Positions 38,972 to 47,447 are shown, counted from the first letter of the stretch. The stretch: DNA of 64,000 nt from CAIWHR01 sp963809965 (GCA_963809965.1 CAWELU010000053.1:62001-126000); one strand, 5' to 3'. Numbers and translations: made by a program. Notes: generated from the letters alone by a model not told the origin.

Positions 38972-40696
38972 ATGGCTGTCAACCGGATGTTCCGCACCTG
39001 CCCGTCCACGGGCCTCACCTACCACGAGCCGGCCGAGAAACTGATCCGCTGGAACGCTGTCGCCGGCGTGGTGTCGCTGCTCGTCGGCGGCATCCTCGCG
39101 CTGCTCGTCACGCTGACCCGGTGGCAGGCCGTGCACCTGCTGTCGCCCGATTGGTTCTACCTCGTACTGACCGCGCATGGGCTCAACATGCTCGTGTTCT
39201 GGATCATCTTCTTCGAGATCGCCGTCCTGTACTTCTGCGCCTCGACGCTGCTCCGCTGTCGGCTGGCGGCGCCGGGAATGGCGTGGGCGGGCTTCTGGCT
39301 GATGATCGTCGGCGCGATCGTCAACAACTATGCGGTCACCCGCGGCGACTCGTCGGTGATGTTCACGTCGTACGCACCGATGGGTGCGCACCCGACGTTC
39401 TATCTCGGGCTCATCCTGTTCGCGGTGGGCGCGCTGATCGGGTGCTTCGTCTTCCTCGGCACGCTGGTCGTCGCGAAGAGCGAGAAGACCTACCACGGCT
39501 CGGTCCCGCTGGTCACCTTCGGCGCGGTCACCGCCTGCATCATCGCGATCTTCACGATCGCGTCCGGCGCGATCATCCTTATTCCGACCTTCCTCTGGTC
39601 GCTCGGGCTGATCAACCACATCGACTCGCTGATGTACCGCACCGTGTGGTGGGCCTTCGGCCACAGCTCGCAGCAGATCAACGTCGCCGCGCACGTTTCG
39701 GTGTGGTACGCGGTCGCCGCGATCGTTTTCGGCGCGAAGCCGATGTCGGAAAAGGTCTCGCGCGGCGCGTTCCTGCTCTATATCTGCTTCCTGCAGCTCG
39801 CCTCCGCGCACCACCTGCTCGCCGACCCGGGGCTGACGTCCAACTGGAAGATCTTCAACACCAGCTACGCGATGTATCTCGCCGTGCTGGCGTCGATGGT
39901 CCACGGGTTGACGGTGCCGGGGGCGATCGAGGTCGCGCAACGTGAGAAGGGCTTCAACAAGGGCCTGTTCGAGTGGCTGCGCAAGGCGCCCTGGAGCAAC
40001 CCGTCGTTCTCGGCGATGTTCATTTCGCTGATCGGCTTCGGCTTCCTCGGCGGGATCTCCGGCGTGATGATGGGTACCGAGCAGCTCAACCTCATCATCC
40101 ACAACACGATCTACGTGCCGGGCCACTTCCACGCGACGGTGGTGGTCGGCACCACGCTGGCGTTCATGGGGCTCACCTATTTCCTGATCCCGACGCTCTT
40201 TCGGCGCGAGCTGATGTTCCCCGGCATGGCGAAGTGGCAACCGTATCTGTTCGGCCTCGGGATGTCCGGCTTCGCGCTGTTCATGATGGGCGCCGGAACC
40301 CTCGGCGTGCCGCGCCGGCACTGGGACATGAGCTTTGCGGGCAATCCGCTCGGTTACGAGTTTCCGGGCACCGCGTGGCTGATGATGGCGCTGATGGCGG
40401 TCTGCGGCCTGACCGCGGTGGTGGGCGGCGTGATGTACCTGCTGATCACGGTGTGCAGCGTATTCATCGGCAAGAAGATCCAGACGCCGGGATTTGCGAA
40501 CGTAAAGGCCAGGGACGGCGTCGCGCCGTCGCCGCAGCCCGTTGCGGCGGCAATCACGGGACACGGCGGCGCCATCGGCACCGCCGGGTTCGTCGCGCCG
40601 GGAACGTTCGTGCTCGCGCTCGTGTTCCTGACCGCGTTCGTGCTCTACTACTTCGTGAACTGGAAATACCTGTCGACCGTGTGGCCGTTGTCGTAG
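38972..40696 (+). CDS. Heme-copper catalytic subunit lacking the cross-linked tyrosine; probable NO reductase (sNOR/eNOR-like)
   Basis: This is a 574-residue, intact subunit I with about 13 helices. Low-spin heme ligands are H69 and H387, the high-spin heme ligand is H385 (VPGHFHATV), and the CuB ligands are H231, H280 and H281. In oxygen reductases the first CuB histidine begins HPEVY or HPIVY, and the tyrosine four residues on is cross-linked. Here the sequence is GHSSQQINVAAH, so that position is Gln235. Loss of this tyrosine is a mark of NO-reducing families. The partner CuA subunit, ctaB, senC and the upstream FNR box agree with an sNOR-type cluster. An unusual oxygen reductase remains possible. 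Confidence 0.8.
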   Translation: MAVNRMFRTCPSTGLTYHEPAEKLIRWNAVAGVVSLLVGGILALLVTLTRWQAVHLLSPDWFYLVLTAHGLNMLVFWIIFFEIAVLYFCASTLLRCRLAAPGMAWAGFWLMIVGAIVNNYAVTRGDSSVMFTSYAPMGAHPTFYLGLILFAVGALIGCFVFLGTLVVAKSEKTYHGSVPLVTFGAVTACIIAIFTIASGAIILIPTFLWSLGLINHIDSLMYRTVWWAFGHSSQQINVAAHVSVWYAVAAIVFGAKPMSEKVSRGAFLLYICFLQLASAHHLLADPGLTSNWKIFNTSYAMYLAVLASMVHGLTVPGAIEVAQREKGFNKGLFEWLRKAPWSNPSFSAMFISLIGFGFLGGISGVMMGTEQLNLIIHNTIYVPGHFHATVVVGTTLAFMGLTYFLIPTLFRRELMFPGMAKWQPYLFGLGMSGFALFMMGAGTLGVPRRHWDMSFAGNPLGYEFPGTAWLMMALMAVCGLTAVVGGVMYLLITVCSVFIGKKIQTPGFANVKARDGVAPSPQPVAAAITGHGGAIGTAGFVAPGTFVLALVFLTAFVLYYFVNWKYLSTVWPLS

Positions 40697-40829
40697 TCAG
40701 GGAACAGGTGACAAGTTTCAGAAAGAGGGCGCTCCTGCCCGCGTGAACGGGCGGGGGCGCGCCAGGCGGATTCGCATGCCGCTCGCGCAGGAAACGGAAC
40801 GGTCGCCAAGAACCGCACCGGAGAGACAC

Positions 40830-41741
40830 ATGGCAAACAGCACCGAGGCAACCATGACGCGCGCGGATTCCCCGGCTTCGGCCGTGCGGCTCGTCTTCGA
40901 TCTCTTCAAGCTGCGGATCGGGCTCGTGATCGGCTTCACCGCCGTCACCGGGCTCGCGATCACGCCAGGGCCTGCGTTGCCCGGCTGGCAGATTCTGGCG
41001 CTCGCGCTGGCGGTGACGCTCGCTTCGGCCGCCGCCGGGGCGTTCAACCAGTACGTCGAGCGCGACCTCGACGCGCGCATGGGGCGCACGCGCCGCCGCG
41101 CCTTCGTCACCGGAAGGCTCACCGCGGGTCCCGGCTGGCTCGCCGCGATCGTGGGGATCGGCGCCGCAGGTGTCGTGCTGGCGGCGGTCGCGGTCAACGT
41201 ACCCGCGGCCGTCTACACGTTCCTCGGCGCGTTCACCTACGGCGTCGTATACACCGTGTGGCTGAAGCGCCGCACGTGGTGGAACATCGTGATCGGCGGG
41301 CTTGCAGGCAGCTTCGCGGTGCTCGCGGGCGCCGCGGCGGTGGCGCCCGATGCGCTCGGACCGTTGCCGCTGGCCTTCGCGGTCGTGTTGTTCCTCTGGA
41401 CGCCACCGCATTTCTGGAGCCTCGCGATCGCATTTCGCGAGGATTACGTGGCTGCGAAAGTGCCGATGCTGCCGGTGGTCGTCGGCGACGAGCGTGCCGC
41501 GCGAGCCGTGTTTGCGGGCGCCCTCCTCCTCGTCGCGGCGTCGCTCGTTCCGATGGGGTTCGGGATGGGCTGGCTGTACCTCGTCGCCGCGCTCGGCGGC
41601 GGTGGGTACCTGTTGTTGACGAGCGCCCGGTTGGCACTCGCGCCGAACCGGCGCGCGGCGATGGTCAACTTCCACGCGTCGCTGATCCAGCTGACGCTGC
41701 TGCTCGTCGCCGCGATTGCGGACGCCGCGCTCAATGCATGA
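40830..41741 (+). CDS. ctaB: Heme O synthase (protoheme farnesyltransferase)
   Basis: CtaB/CyoE attaches the farnesyl group to heme B. The start at 40830 (MANSTEATMTRADSPASAVR) follows GGAGAGA. Catalytic aspartate-rich sequence is visible in FNQYVERDLDARMGRTRRRA, with the second conserved loop YTVWLKRRTWWN and the block LWTPPHFWSLAI. It is intact at 303 residues. Together with ctaA nearby it suggests that the heme-copper enzyme uses heme O or A. It overlaps senC by 8 bases. Confidence 0.95.
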   Translation: MANSTEATMTRADSPASAVRLVFDLFKLRIGLVIGFTAVTGLAITPGPALPGWQILALALAVTLASAAAGAFNQYVERDLDARMGRTRRRAFVTGRLTAGPGWLAAIVGIGAAGVVLAAVAVNVPAAVYTFLGAFTYGVVYTVWLKRRTWWNIVIGGLAGSFAVLAGAAAVAPDALGPLPLAFAVVLFLWTPPHFWSLAIAFREDYVAAKVPMLPVVVGDERAARAVFAGALLLVAASLVPMGFGMGWLYLVAALGGGGYLLLTSARLALAPNRRAAMVNFHASLIQLTLLLVAAIADAALNA

Positions 41742-42582
41742 CCCGCGGCGACCCGGCATCGATCCGACCAAGCTGCTGATCGCCGCGGCCGTCGGGCTCG
41801 CGCTCTTTTTCGTCGCGGGCCTGCTGTTCGGCCAAGCGCTGCCGGCGGGGACGAAATTCGAGCCGCGTGACGTGCTCGCGATCTCGCAGGCGGCCGTGGG
41901 CACGTCCGTCGGCGACTACACGTTGATCGACCGCGACGGCAAGCTCGTACGGCTGGCCGAGTACCGCGGCAAGCCCTACATCGTGTCGTTCATCTATACG
42001 GGATGCACACAGGTCTGCCCCACGACCACGAAGTTCCTCGGCAGCGCGGTCGGGGAAGCGCAGCGCACGCTGGGGGCGGACAGGTTTCGCGTCGTCACCG
42101 TCGGGTTCAACCTGCCCTTCGACACGCCGGCCGCGATGCGCGAGTTCCAGCGCAAACAGGGGATCGATCTGGCGAACTGGGCGTTCGTCGCGGCCGACTC
42201 TGCGACGATCGAAGCCCTCGCCCGCGATACCGGTTTCGTATGGATTCCTTCGGCGTCGGGGTTCGATCACCTGACGCAGGCGACGATCGTCGATGCGCAA
42301 GGCCGCGTGTTCCAGCAGGTCTACGGTGAATCCTTCGAGCTGCCGATGTTGGTGCGGCCGTTGCAGGCCCTGACGGAGGGAGCGCCGGCGCCGATCCAGA
42401 ATCTCGCCGAAATCGTCGAGCGCGTGCGAATCCTGTGCACCGTCTACGACCCGCGCGCCGGCAAGTATCGGCTGAACTACGGGCTCTTCATCGAGATTCT
42501 CGTGGGGCTGGCCGTCCTCGGCGCGACCCTCTACTACCTCGGCAGCGAATGGCGCCGCCAACGGCGGATGCGGCCCTCCTGA
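41734..42582 (+). CDS. senC: SCO1/SenC copper chaperone
   Basis: SenC is a membrane-anchored thioredoxin-fold protein that delivers copper to CuA. It has an N-terminal helix (about residues 13-33), the copper-binding C91-x3-C95 in YTGCTQVCPTT and H179 in GFDHLTQ. There is also a C-terminal helix (FIEILVGLAVLGATLYYL), an extension not seen in all family members. ATG 41734 overlaps the ctaB stop. The gene order (small protein, subunit II, subunit I, ctaB, senC) resembles sNOR clusters. Confidence 0.94.
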   Translation: MHDPRRPGIDPTKLLIAAAVGLALFFVAGLLFGQALPAGTKFEPRDVLAISQAAVGTSVGDYTLIDRDGKLVRLAEYRGKPYIVSFIYTGCTQVCPTTTKFLGSAVGEAQRTLGADRFRVVTVGFNLPFDTPAAMREFQRKQGIDLANWAFVAADSATIEALARDTGFVWIPSASGFDHLTQATIVDAQGRVFQQVYGESFELPMLVRPLQALTEGAPAPIQNLAEIVERVRILCTVYDPRAGKYRLNYGLFIEILVGLAVLGATLYYLGSEWRRQRRMRPS

Positions 42583-42632
42583 ACGGTCGCCCGCGCGCTT
42601 GGCAATGGGGCGTGCGCGGGCGGCGCATCGGC

Positions 42633-42646
42633 TTGATGCACATCAT
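42633..42646. promoter_or_regulatory. FNR/DNR-like palindrome before the cytochrome b fusion operon
   Basis: TTGATGCACATCAT matches TTGAT-N4-ATCAA at 9 of 10 positions. It is 223 bases before the preferred start of the cytochrome b fusion gene, in the 272-base gap after senC. It suggests the downstream redox operon is switched on at low oxygen or in response to NO. Confidence 0.55.
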
Positions 42647-42855
42647 ATCGAACGAACTGCGCCGCCGCTAAGGTTACTCGATCGTCCGTTTTCTACCCCC
42701 GGCTTCGGCGCCTTGCCTCCGTCCGCTGCCGGGTCTTTTCTTTCGGCCCGCCGCTAATCCGCCCCTTGCGCGGAGTGCGGCGGGTGGTGGACGATGGCAC
42801 CGATGAAGCCCGTCCGCCGCAGCGTTCCCCGTTCCACCCGCCCCGCGAGCCAGCG

Positions 42856-44802
42856 ATGCTGAGGCACGTCCAGCGCGCGGGCCAGGCAGCCTTTCAAAGG
42901 GCGGAGGGCCTGTTCAACAAGGTCTTCGGCGACGCGCTCAACCCATTCTATTACCTGGGCGCGATCGCGTACTACCTGCTCTGGATCGTCGTCGCGAGCG
43001 GACTCTATCTGTACATCTTCTTCGCGACCGGCGTGCACGAGGCCTACGAGTCGGTCGAGCGGCTCACGCACGATCAGTGGTGGTTCGGCGGCATCATGCG
43101 CAGTTTTCACCGCTACGCGTCCGACGCGATGGTGCTCGCGATGATCCTGCACCTCGTCCGCCATTTCACGTTCGACCAGTACCGGAGCTTTCGCTGGTTC
43201 TCCTGGGTTTCGGGCGTGATCCTGCTGTGGCTGGTCTACATCTCGGGGATCAACGGCTACATGCTGCCGTGGGACGCGACGGCGCAGTTCGTGACGGTCG
43301 GCACCGCGGAGTGGCTCGATTGGCTGCCGATCTTCAAGGGCGCGCTGGTCCGCAACTTCATCACCCCGGACGCGGTCAACGACCGGCTGTTCTCGCTGTT
43401 GTCGTTCCTGCACATCGGGTTGCCGCTCGGCGTGCTGGGACTCCTGTGGGTGCACACGCAGCGCGTGCCCGGGGCGAAGACCCAACCGCCGCGGCCGATC
43501 TGGATCGGCCTGACACTCTCGCTCCTCGTGCTGTCGCTCGTCCGGCCCGCGCTTTCCGGCCCGCCCGCGGACCTCGCGGCCGCGCCGACCACGATTCCGT
43601 TCGACTGGTTCTATCTGCCGGTGTACCCGCTGATCTACGCCTGGTCGCCGGGTGCGGCGTGGGGGGTGGTCGGGATCCTCACGCTGCTGCTGATCCTGTT
43701 GCCGTGGCTGCCGCCGAAACGATTGCCGAAGGAGGACTACCACCTGATGGTGCGTCCCGACAACCGGATCATTCCCGCGCGGCCCGGCGAATCGATTCTC
43801 GAGGCCGCGCTGCGCGAGGGGATCCGCTTCCCGTACGAATGCCGCAACGGGGGCTGCGGGCACTGCAAGTGCAAGGTGCTCTACGGCCCGGTCGAGCAGG
43901 GTCCCCATCAGGAATCGGCGTTGGCGGCGGCCGAGCTCGCAGCCGGGATGGTGCTCGCGTGCAGTGCGTACCCGCGGTCCGACGTCGAGCTCGAATACGT
44001 GCCGAGGGAATTGCCCGGCGGCATCCACGCGCGCGAATTCACGGCGAAGGTCACGGCAATGCGCAAGGCGAGCGAGGACGTGATGATCGTGAAGCTCAAA
44101 GTCGCCGGCGACCCGATACGCTTTTACGCGGGACAGTACATCAACGTCTTCGTGCCAGGCACCCAGAACACGAACGAGAAGCGCAGTTTCTCGTTCGCGA
44201 CCGCGCCGCACTTGAACGACGAGATCGAGCTGCAGATCCGCCTGATCTCCGGCGGCAAGTTCACGACCCACGTGTTCACCGAGATGAAGGTCGGCGACAC
44301 GGTGCGCTTCGAAGGTCCGCTGGGATCGTTCTTCCTGCGCGAGGACTCCGAGAAGCCGATCATCTTCGTCGCCGGTGCGACCGGCTTCGCGCCGGTCAAG
44401 AGCATGGTCGAGCACGCGTTCCATATCGGGATGAAGCGGCGGATCTTCCTGTACTGGGGTGTGCGCACGCTGCGCGATCTGTACCTGCCCGAACTCCCCG
44501 CGCAATGGGCGCGCGAGCACCCGACCTTCACGTTCGTGCCGGTACTCTCCGAGCCAAAGCCCGAAGACAATTGGACCGGGCGGACGGGCCTTGTGCACGA
44601 GGCCATCCTCGCCGACTTCCCGGATCTGTCGGGCCACCAGATCTACGCCTGCGGATCCGCAAAGATGGTCGAGGCAGCGCACCCCGCGTTCAGGACGCAC
44701 GGCCTTTCGCAGGACGATTGCTTCTCCGACGCGTTCAAGCTCACGCCGCACCTCGCGCGCGAGATCGACAGCGCCGACATGGTGAAGCTGGGGGGCGCAT
44801 GA
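42856..44802 (+). CDS. Cytochrome b6-like / [2Fe-2S] ferredoxin / FAD-NAD(P) reductase fusion
   Basis: This intact 648-residue protein joins three modules. Residues 1-290 are a cytochrome b6-type membrane domain with two bis-histidine hemes (H85/H186 and H99/H200, each pair 14 apart on its helix) and a further helix beginning PFDWFYLPVYP, like the quinol-site PEWY motif. Residues 295-385 are a plant-type ferredoxin with C329, C334, C337 and C369. Residues 390-648 are an FNR-like flavoprotein with RSFSFATAP for FAD and VAGATGFAPVKS plus CGSAKM for NAD(P). It could move electrons between the quinone pool and NAD(P)H. A start at 42766 is also possible. A similar fusion has been noted in Candidatus Accumulibacter (from memory). 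Confidence 0.92.
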   Translation: MLRHVQRAGQAAFQRAEGLFNKVFGDALNPFYYLGAIAYYLLWIVVASGLYLYIFFATGVHEAYESVERLTHDQWWFGGIMRSFHRYASDAMVLAMILHLVRHFTFDQYRSFRWFSWVSGVILLWLVYISGINGYMLPWDATAQFVTVGTAEWLDWLPIFKGALVRNFITPDAVNDRLFSLLSFLHIGLPLGVLGLLWVHTQRVPGAKTQPPRPIWIGLTLSLLVLSLVRPALSGPPADLAAAPTTIPFDWFYLPVYPLIYAWSPGAAWGVVGILTLLLILLPWLPPKRLPKEDYHLMVRPDNRIIPARPGESILEAALREGIRFPYECRNGGCGHCKCKVLYGPVEQGPHQESALAAAELAAGMVLACSAYPRSDVELEYVPRELPGGIHAREFTAKVTAMRKASEDVMIVKLKVAGDPIRFYAGQYINVFVPGTQNTNEKRSFSFATAPHLNDEIELQIRLISGGKFTTHVFTEMKVGDTVRFEGPLGSFFLREDSEKPIIFVAGATGFAPVKSMVEHAFHIGMKRRIFLYWGVRTLRDLYLPELPAQWAREHPTFTFVPVLSEPKPEDNWTGRTGLVHEAILADFPDLSGHQIYACGSAKMVEAAHPAFRTHGLSQDDCFSDAFKLTPHLAREIDSADMVKLGGA

Positions 44803-44817
44803 GATGACGAGACGACC

Positions 44818-45336
44818 ATGAGCTCCCACTTCGTCCACAAGTGGTGGAACTACCCGTTGCAAGCCCTCTGCTACCTGGCGTTCATCGCCGTGGTCGGCTA
44901 CTTCGCCACTTCGCCCCCGTACGTCCACCTTCCCGCGGACCAGGCCCTGGTCAAGCTTTCGTTCCAGCATGCGGGCCAGCGCAAGGAGGCGTGCCGCGAG
45001 CGCAGCGCCGAGGAGCTCGCGAAACTCGCGCCGAACATGCGCGCGGCGACGGTGTGTCCGCGTGAACGCGCGAACATCGAGGTCGACATCACCATGGACG
45101 GCAAGCCGCTGTTTGCCATGGTCGCCCCCCCGACGGGTCTTTCGCGCGACGGCGCGTCGACGGTCTACCGCAGGGTGGCGGTCCCGGCGGGACAGCACGC
45201 CTTCGTCGCAAGATTGAAGGACACGGCGGAGGGCGGCTTTGGTTACGCCAAGGACCGCACCGTCGACTTAAGGCCGGGGCGCGTCCTGGTCATCGATTTC
45301 GATGCCAGGGAAGGCGGCTGGGTGTTCCGCGGGTGA
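44818..45336 (+). CDS. Membrane-anchored protein between the two cytochrome b fusions
   Basis: This 172-residue protein has one N-terminal membrane helix (about residues 14-31, LQALCYLAFIAVVGYFAT) and a soluble domain that is probably periplasmic. It has two cysteines after the helix (C59 and C80). I do not recognise the family. Alternating hydrophobic strands and the ending VLVIDFDAREGGWVFRG suggest a beta-rich fold. It starts 15 bases after the first fusion gene and overlaps the next by four, so it is very likely a subunit or assembly factor of the same complex. Confidence 0.85.
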   Translation: MSSHFVHKWWNYPLQALCYLAFIAVVGYFATSPPYVHLPADQALVKLSFQHAGQRKEACRERSAEELAKLAPNMRAATVCPRERANIEVDITMDGKPLFAMVAPPTGLSRDGASTVYRRVAVPAGQHAFVARLKDTAEGGFGYAKDRTVDLRPGRVLVIDFDAREGGWVFRG

Positions 45337-47042
45337 GCGGCGCCGAAATCGCGCCCGCCGGACCGCTTCGCCGCGCGCTGCGGGCACTTCTCGACACGAT
45401 CGAGGGCGCGTTCGACCGCGCCTTCGGCCAGGTGGGCAACCCATGGCGGCACCTGGGCGGCCTCGCGTACTTCCTGTTCTGGATCGTCGCGGTCTCCGGC
45501 ATCTACGTCTACATCGGGTTCGACACGGAGGTCGAAGGCGCCTACGCGTCGGTCGAGCGGCTGTCGTCGAACGCGTTTCCATTTGGCTCGCTCGCGCGGA
45601 GCTTGCATCGCTACGCATCCGATGCGTTCGTTCTCGTGGTGCTTCTGCATCTCGCGCGCGAATGGATCCATGGCCGTTACGCGCACTTTCGCCGCTTCTC
45701 CTGGCTCACTGGCGTGTTCGCGCTGTGGCTGGTCTACGCGTCGGGGATCGGCGGGTTCTGGCTGGTCTGGGATCGGATCGCTCAATACAGCCTGGTCGCG
45801 ACGACCGAGTGGCTCGACGTGCTGCCGGTGTTCGACGGCGCGCTGATCCGCAATTTCATCGCGGAAACCGCGGTCAACGATCGATTTTTCTCGCTCCTCA
45901 TCTTCCTGCACATCGGCATTCCGCTCGCACTGCTCGCCGTGATGTGGGTGCATCTGCAGCGCCTGGCGCGGCCCGAGACCACACCGCCCCACGCAATTGC
46001 CTGGAGCACGCTTACGGCGCTGATGCTCCTGGCGGTGGTCGCACCAGTCGCGAGTGACGCGCCCGCGGAACTTGCGGCCGCGCCGGGAACGCTCGCGCTC
46101 GATTGGTTCTACCTCGGTGTTCACGCCTTCGCCGACGCGACCTCGCCGCTCGCGCTGTGGCTGGCCGTCGGCGGCTTCACCATCCTTCTCGCCCTGTTCC
46201 CGTGGGTGTCGCGTGCCGCGCGTGCGCCGCGACCCATTGCGGCTGTCGTGAATCTGGCGAACTGCAACGGCTGCGCCCGCTGCTTCGCCGACTGCCCCTA
46301 TGCCGCGGTGACGATGCAGCCACGCACCGACGGACGCAACCTTCCACGCCAATCCGTGGTCGACCCGGACTTGTGCGCGGGCTGCGGGATCTGCGCCGGG
46401 GCGTGCCCATCGTCGACGCCGTTCCGCTCGGTCGCGGAACTGGTGACGGGCATCGACATGCCGCAGGCCCCGATCCATGCATTCCGCGCGGAGCTCGAGG
46501 CGGCATTGACAAGGCTGGCGCCACAGCGTTTGCACGCGGCGTCAGGAATCGTGCCCCCCGACGAAGGGACGCAACGCGATTTCGCGACCGCACGCGGCCA
46601 GGCGATTCCACGGATCGTCGCGTTCGGCTGCGGGCCCGAGCATGGAGGGGCCGAGCTCACGTCCATCGCCGACGAGCATACGACGACCGTCTCGCTCATC
46701 TGTGCCGCGCAGTTGCCGCCCTCCTTCATCGAGTACGCGCTGCGCGCCGGCGCCGACGGCGTGCTCGTGACGGGTTGCCGCGAAGGCGATTGCATGTACC
46801 GGCTAGGCAACCGCTGGACCGAGGAACGGCTCGGTGCGTTGCGCGAGCCACATCTGCGCGCTGCGGTTCCGCGCGATCGAGTGCGTATCGTGTGGGCAGG
46901 ATGCAACGATCGGAAGGCGCTGCACAGTGCGCTCCAAACATTCCGCGCCGCGCTCGCGACCGCAGCCGGAGCGCATCAGACGGTGTTCGCCCCGCCACCC
47001 AAGCGATCCGAGGCCCGGCGCGACCCGGCGCATGCCGATTAG
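45333..47042 (+). CDS. Cytochrome b6-like / 2x[4Fe-4S] / MvhD-like fusion
   Basis: This is an intact 569-residue protein from GTG 45333. Residues 1-295 are a second cytochrome b6-like domain with H92/H193 and H106/H207 and the motif LDWFYLGVHAF. Residues 300-365 are a double [4Fe-4S] ferredoxin (C311, C314, C317, C321; C348, C351, C354, C358). Residues 425-545 resemble MvhD, the [2Fe-2S] delta subunit of hydrogenase-heterodisulfide reductase complexes, with C433, C457, C482 and C487 in GADGVLVTGCREGDCMYRLGN. The first cysteine sits in FGCGPE rather than a CxxC pair. It is a paralogue of the first fusion with a different electron-transfer arm. Confidence 0.9.
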   Translation: MSGAEIAPAGPLRRALRALLDTIEGAFDRAFGQVGNPWRHLGGLAYFLFWIVAVSGIYVYIGFDTEVEGAYASVERLSSNAFPFGSLARSLHRYASDAFVLVVLLHLAREWIHGRYAHFRRFSWLTGVFALWLVYASGIGGFWLVWDRIAQYSLVATTEWLDVLPVFDGALIRNFIAETAVNDRFFSLLIFLHIGIPLALLAVMWVHLQRLARPETTPPHAIAWSTLTALMLLAVVAPVASDAPAELAAAPGTLALDWFYLGVHAFADATSPLALWLAVGGFTILLALFPWVSRAARAPRPIAAVVNLANCNGCARCFADCPYAAVTMQPRTDGRNLPRQSVVDPDLCAGCGICAGACPSSTPFRSVAELVTGIDMPQAPIHAFRAELEAALTRLAPQRLHAASGIVPPDEGTQRDFATARGQAIPRIVAFGCGPEHGGAELTSIADEHTTTVSLICAAQLPPSFIEYALRAGADGVLVTGCREGDCMYRLGNRWTEERLGALREPHLRAAVPRDRVRIVWAGCNDRKALHSALQTFRAALATAAGAHQTVFAPPPKRSEARRDPAHAD

Positions 47043-47135
47043 GCTCGGCGCGGCCACGGGCGGCAACCACGGTATTGACAACCGTTCTCGATTGGAGCAG
47101 ATTGCAGGGCCGGTCCGGTCCACGAGGAGGTTTCC

Positions 47136-47399
47136 ATGAAGCGTGTGTTGATATCGGCTGCGCTGGCCGTGTTCGGTCTTGCTCCGGCGATTGGTGCGGC
47201 TTGTGAATATGTCAACGACTCCCAGGCGTCGTTGAAATCACCCGCGCAGCTGGGGTCCGAACCGGCTCCGGTTCTGGCGGCGACCAAGGCGCCGGCAGCC
47301 GCGGTCCCGAAGGCGGTTGTGCCCAACGCGAAGAATCCGCCGGACAAGGTGAAGGCCAAGCCGCCTGAGCAGAAGCTCGCCGCGAGCACCGTGAACTAG
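47136..47399 (+). CDS. Small secreted protein
   Basis: This 87-residue protein has a signal peptide (MKRVLISAALAVFGLAPAIGA, cleavage probably after GAA). The mature part is rich in Ala, Pro and Lys, with repeated AKAP/KPPE-like units, and one cysteine just after the signal. GAGGAGG lies 9 bases before the ATG. No family is recognised. A strong terminator follows, so it ends the operon or is monocistronic. Confidence 0.7.
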   Translation: MKRVLISAALAVFGLAPAIGAACEYVNDSQASLKSPAQLGSEPAPVLAATKAPAAAVPKAVVPNAKNPPDKVKAKPPEQKLAASTVN

Positions 47400-47420
47400 G
47401 TCTCGTCGCAGAACCGAAAG

Positions 47421-47447
47421 AGCCCGCCTCGCGCGGGCTTTTTCGTT
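47421..47447 (+). terminator. Rho-independent terminator
   Basis: A 7-base GC stem (AGCCCGC, loop CTCGC, GCGGGCT) is followed by TTTTTCGTTTT. It lies 22 bases after the stop of the small secreted protein gene. It is the clearest intrinsic terminator in the window and separates the cytochrome b operon from the next heme-copper gene. Confidence 0.88.

Noticed and set aside
38972..40696. Plain assignment as cytochrome c oxidase subunit I
   Set aside because: The missing cross-linked tyrosine (Gln235) and the FNR-type promoter box make an ordinary oxygen reductase less likely, though it is not excluded.
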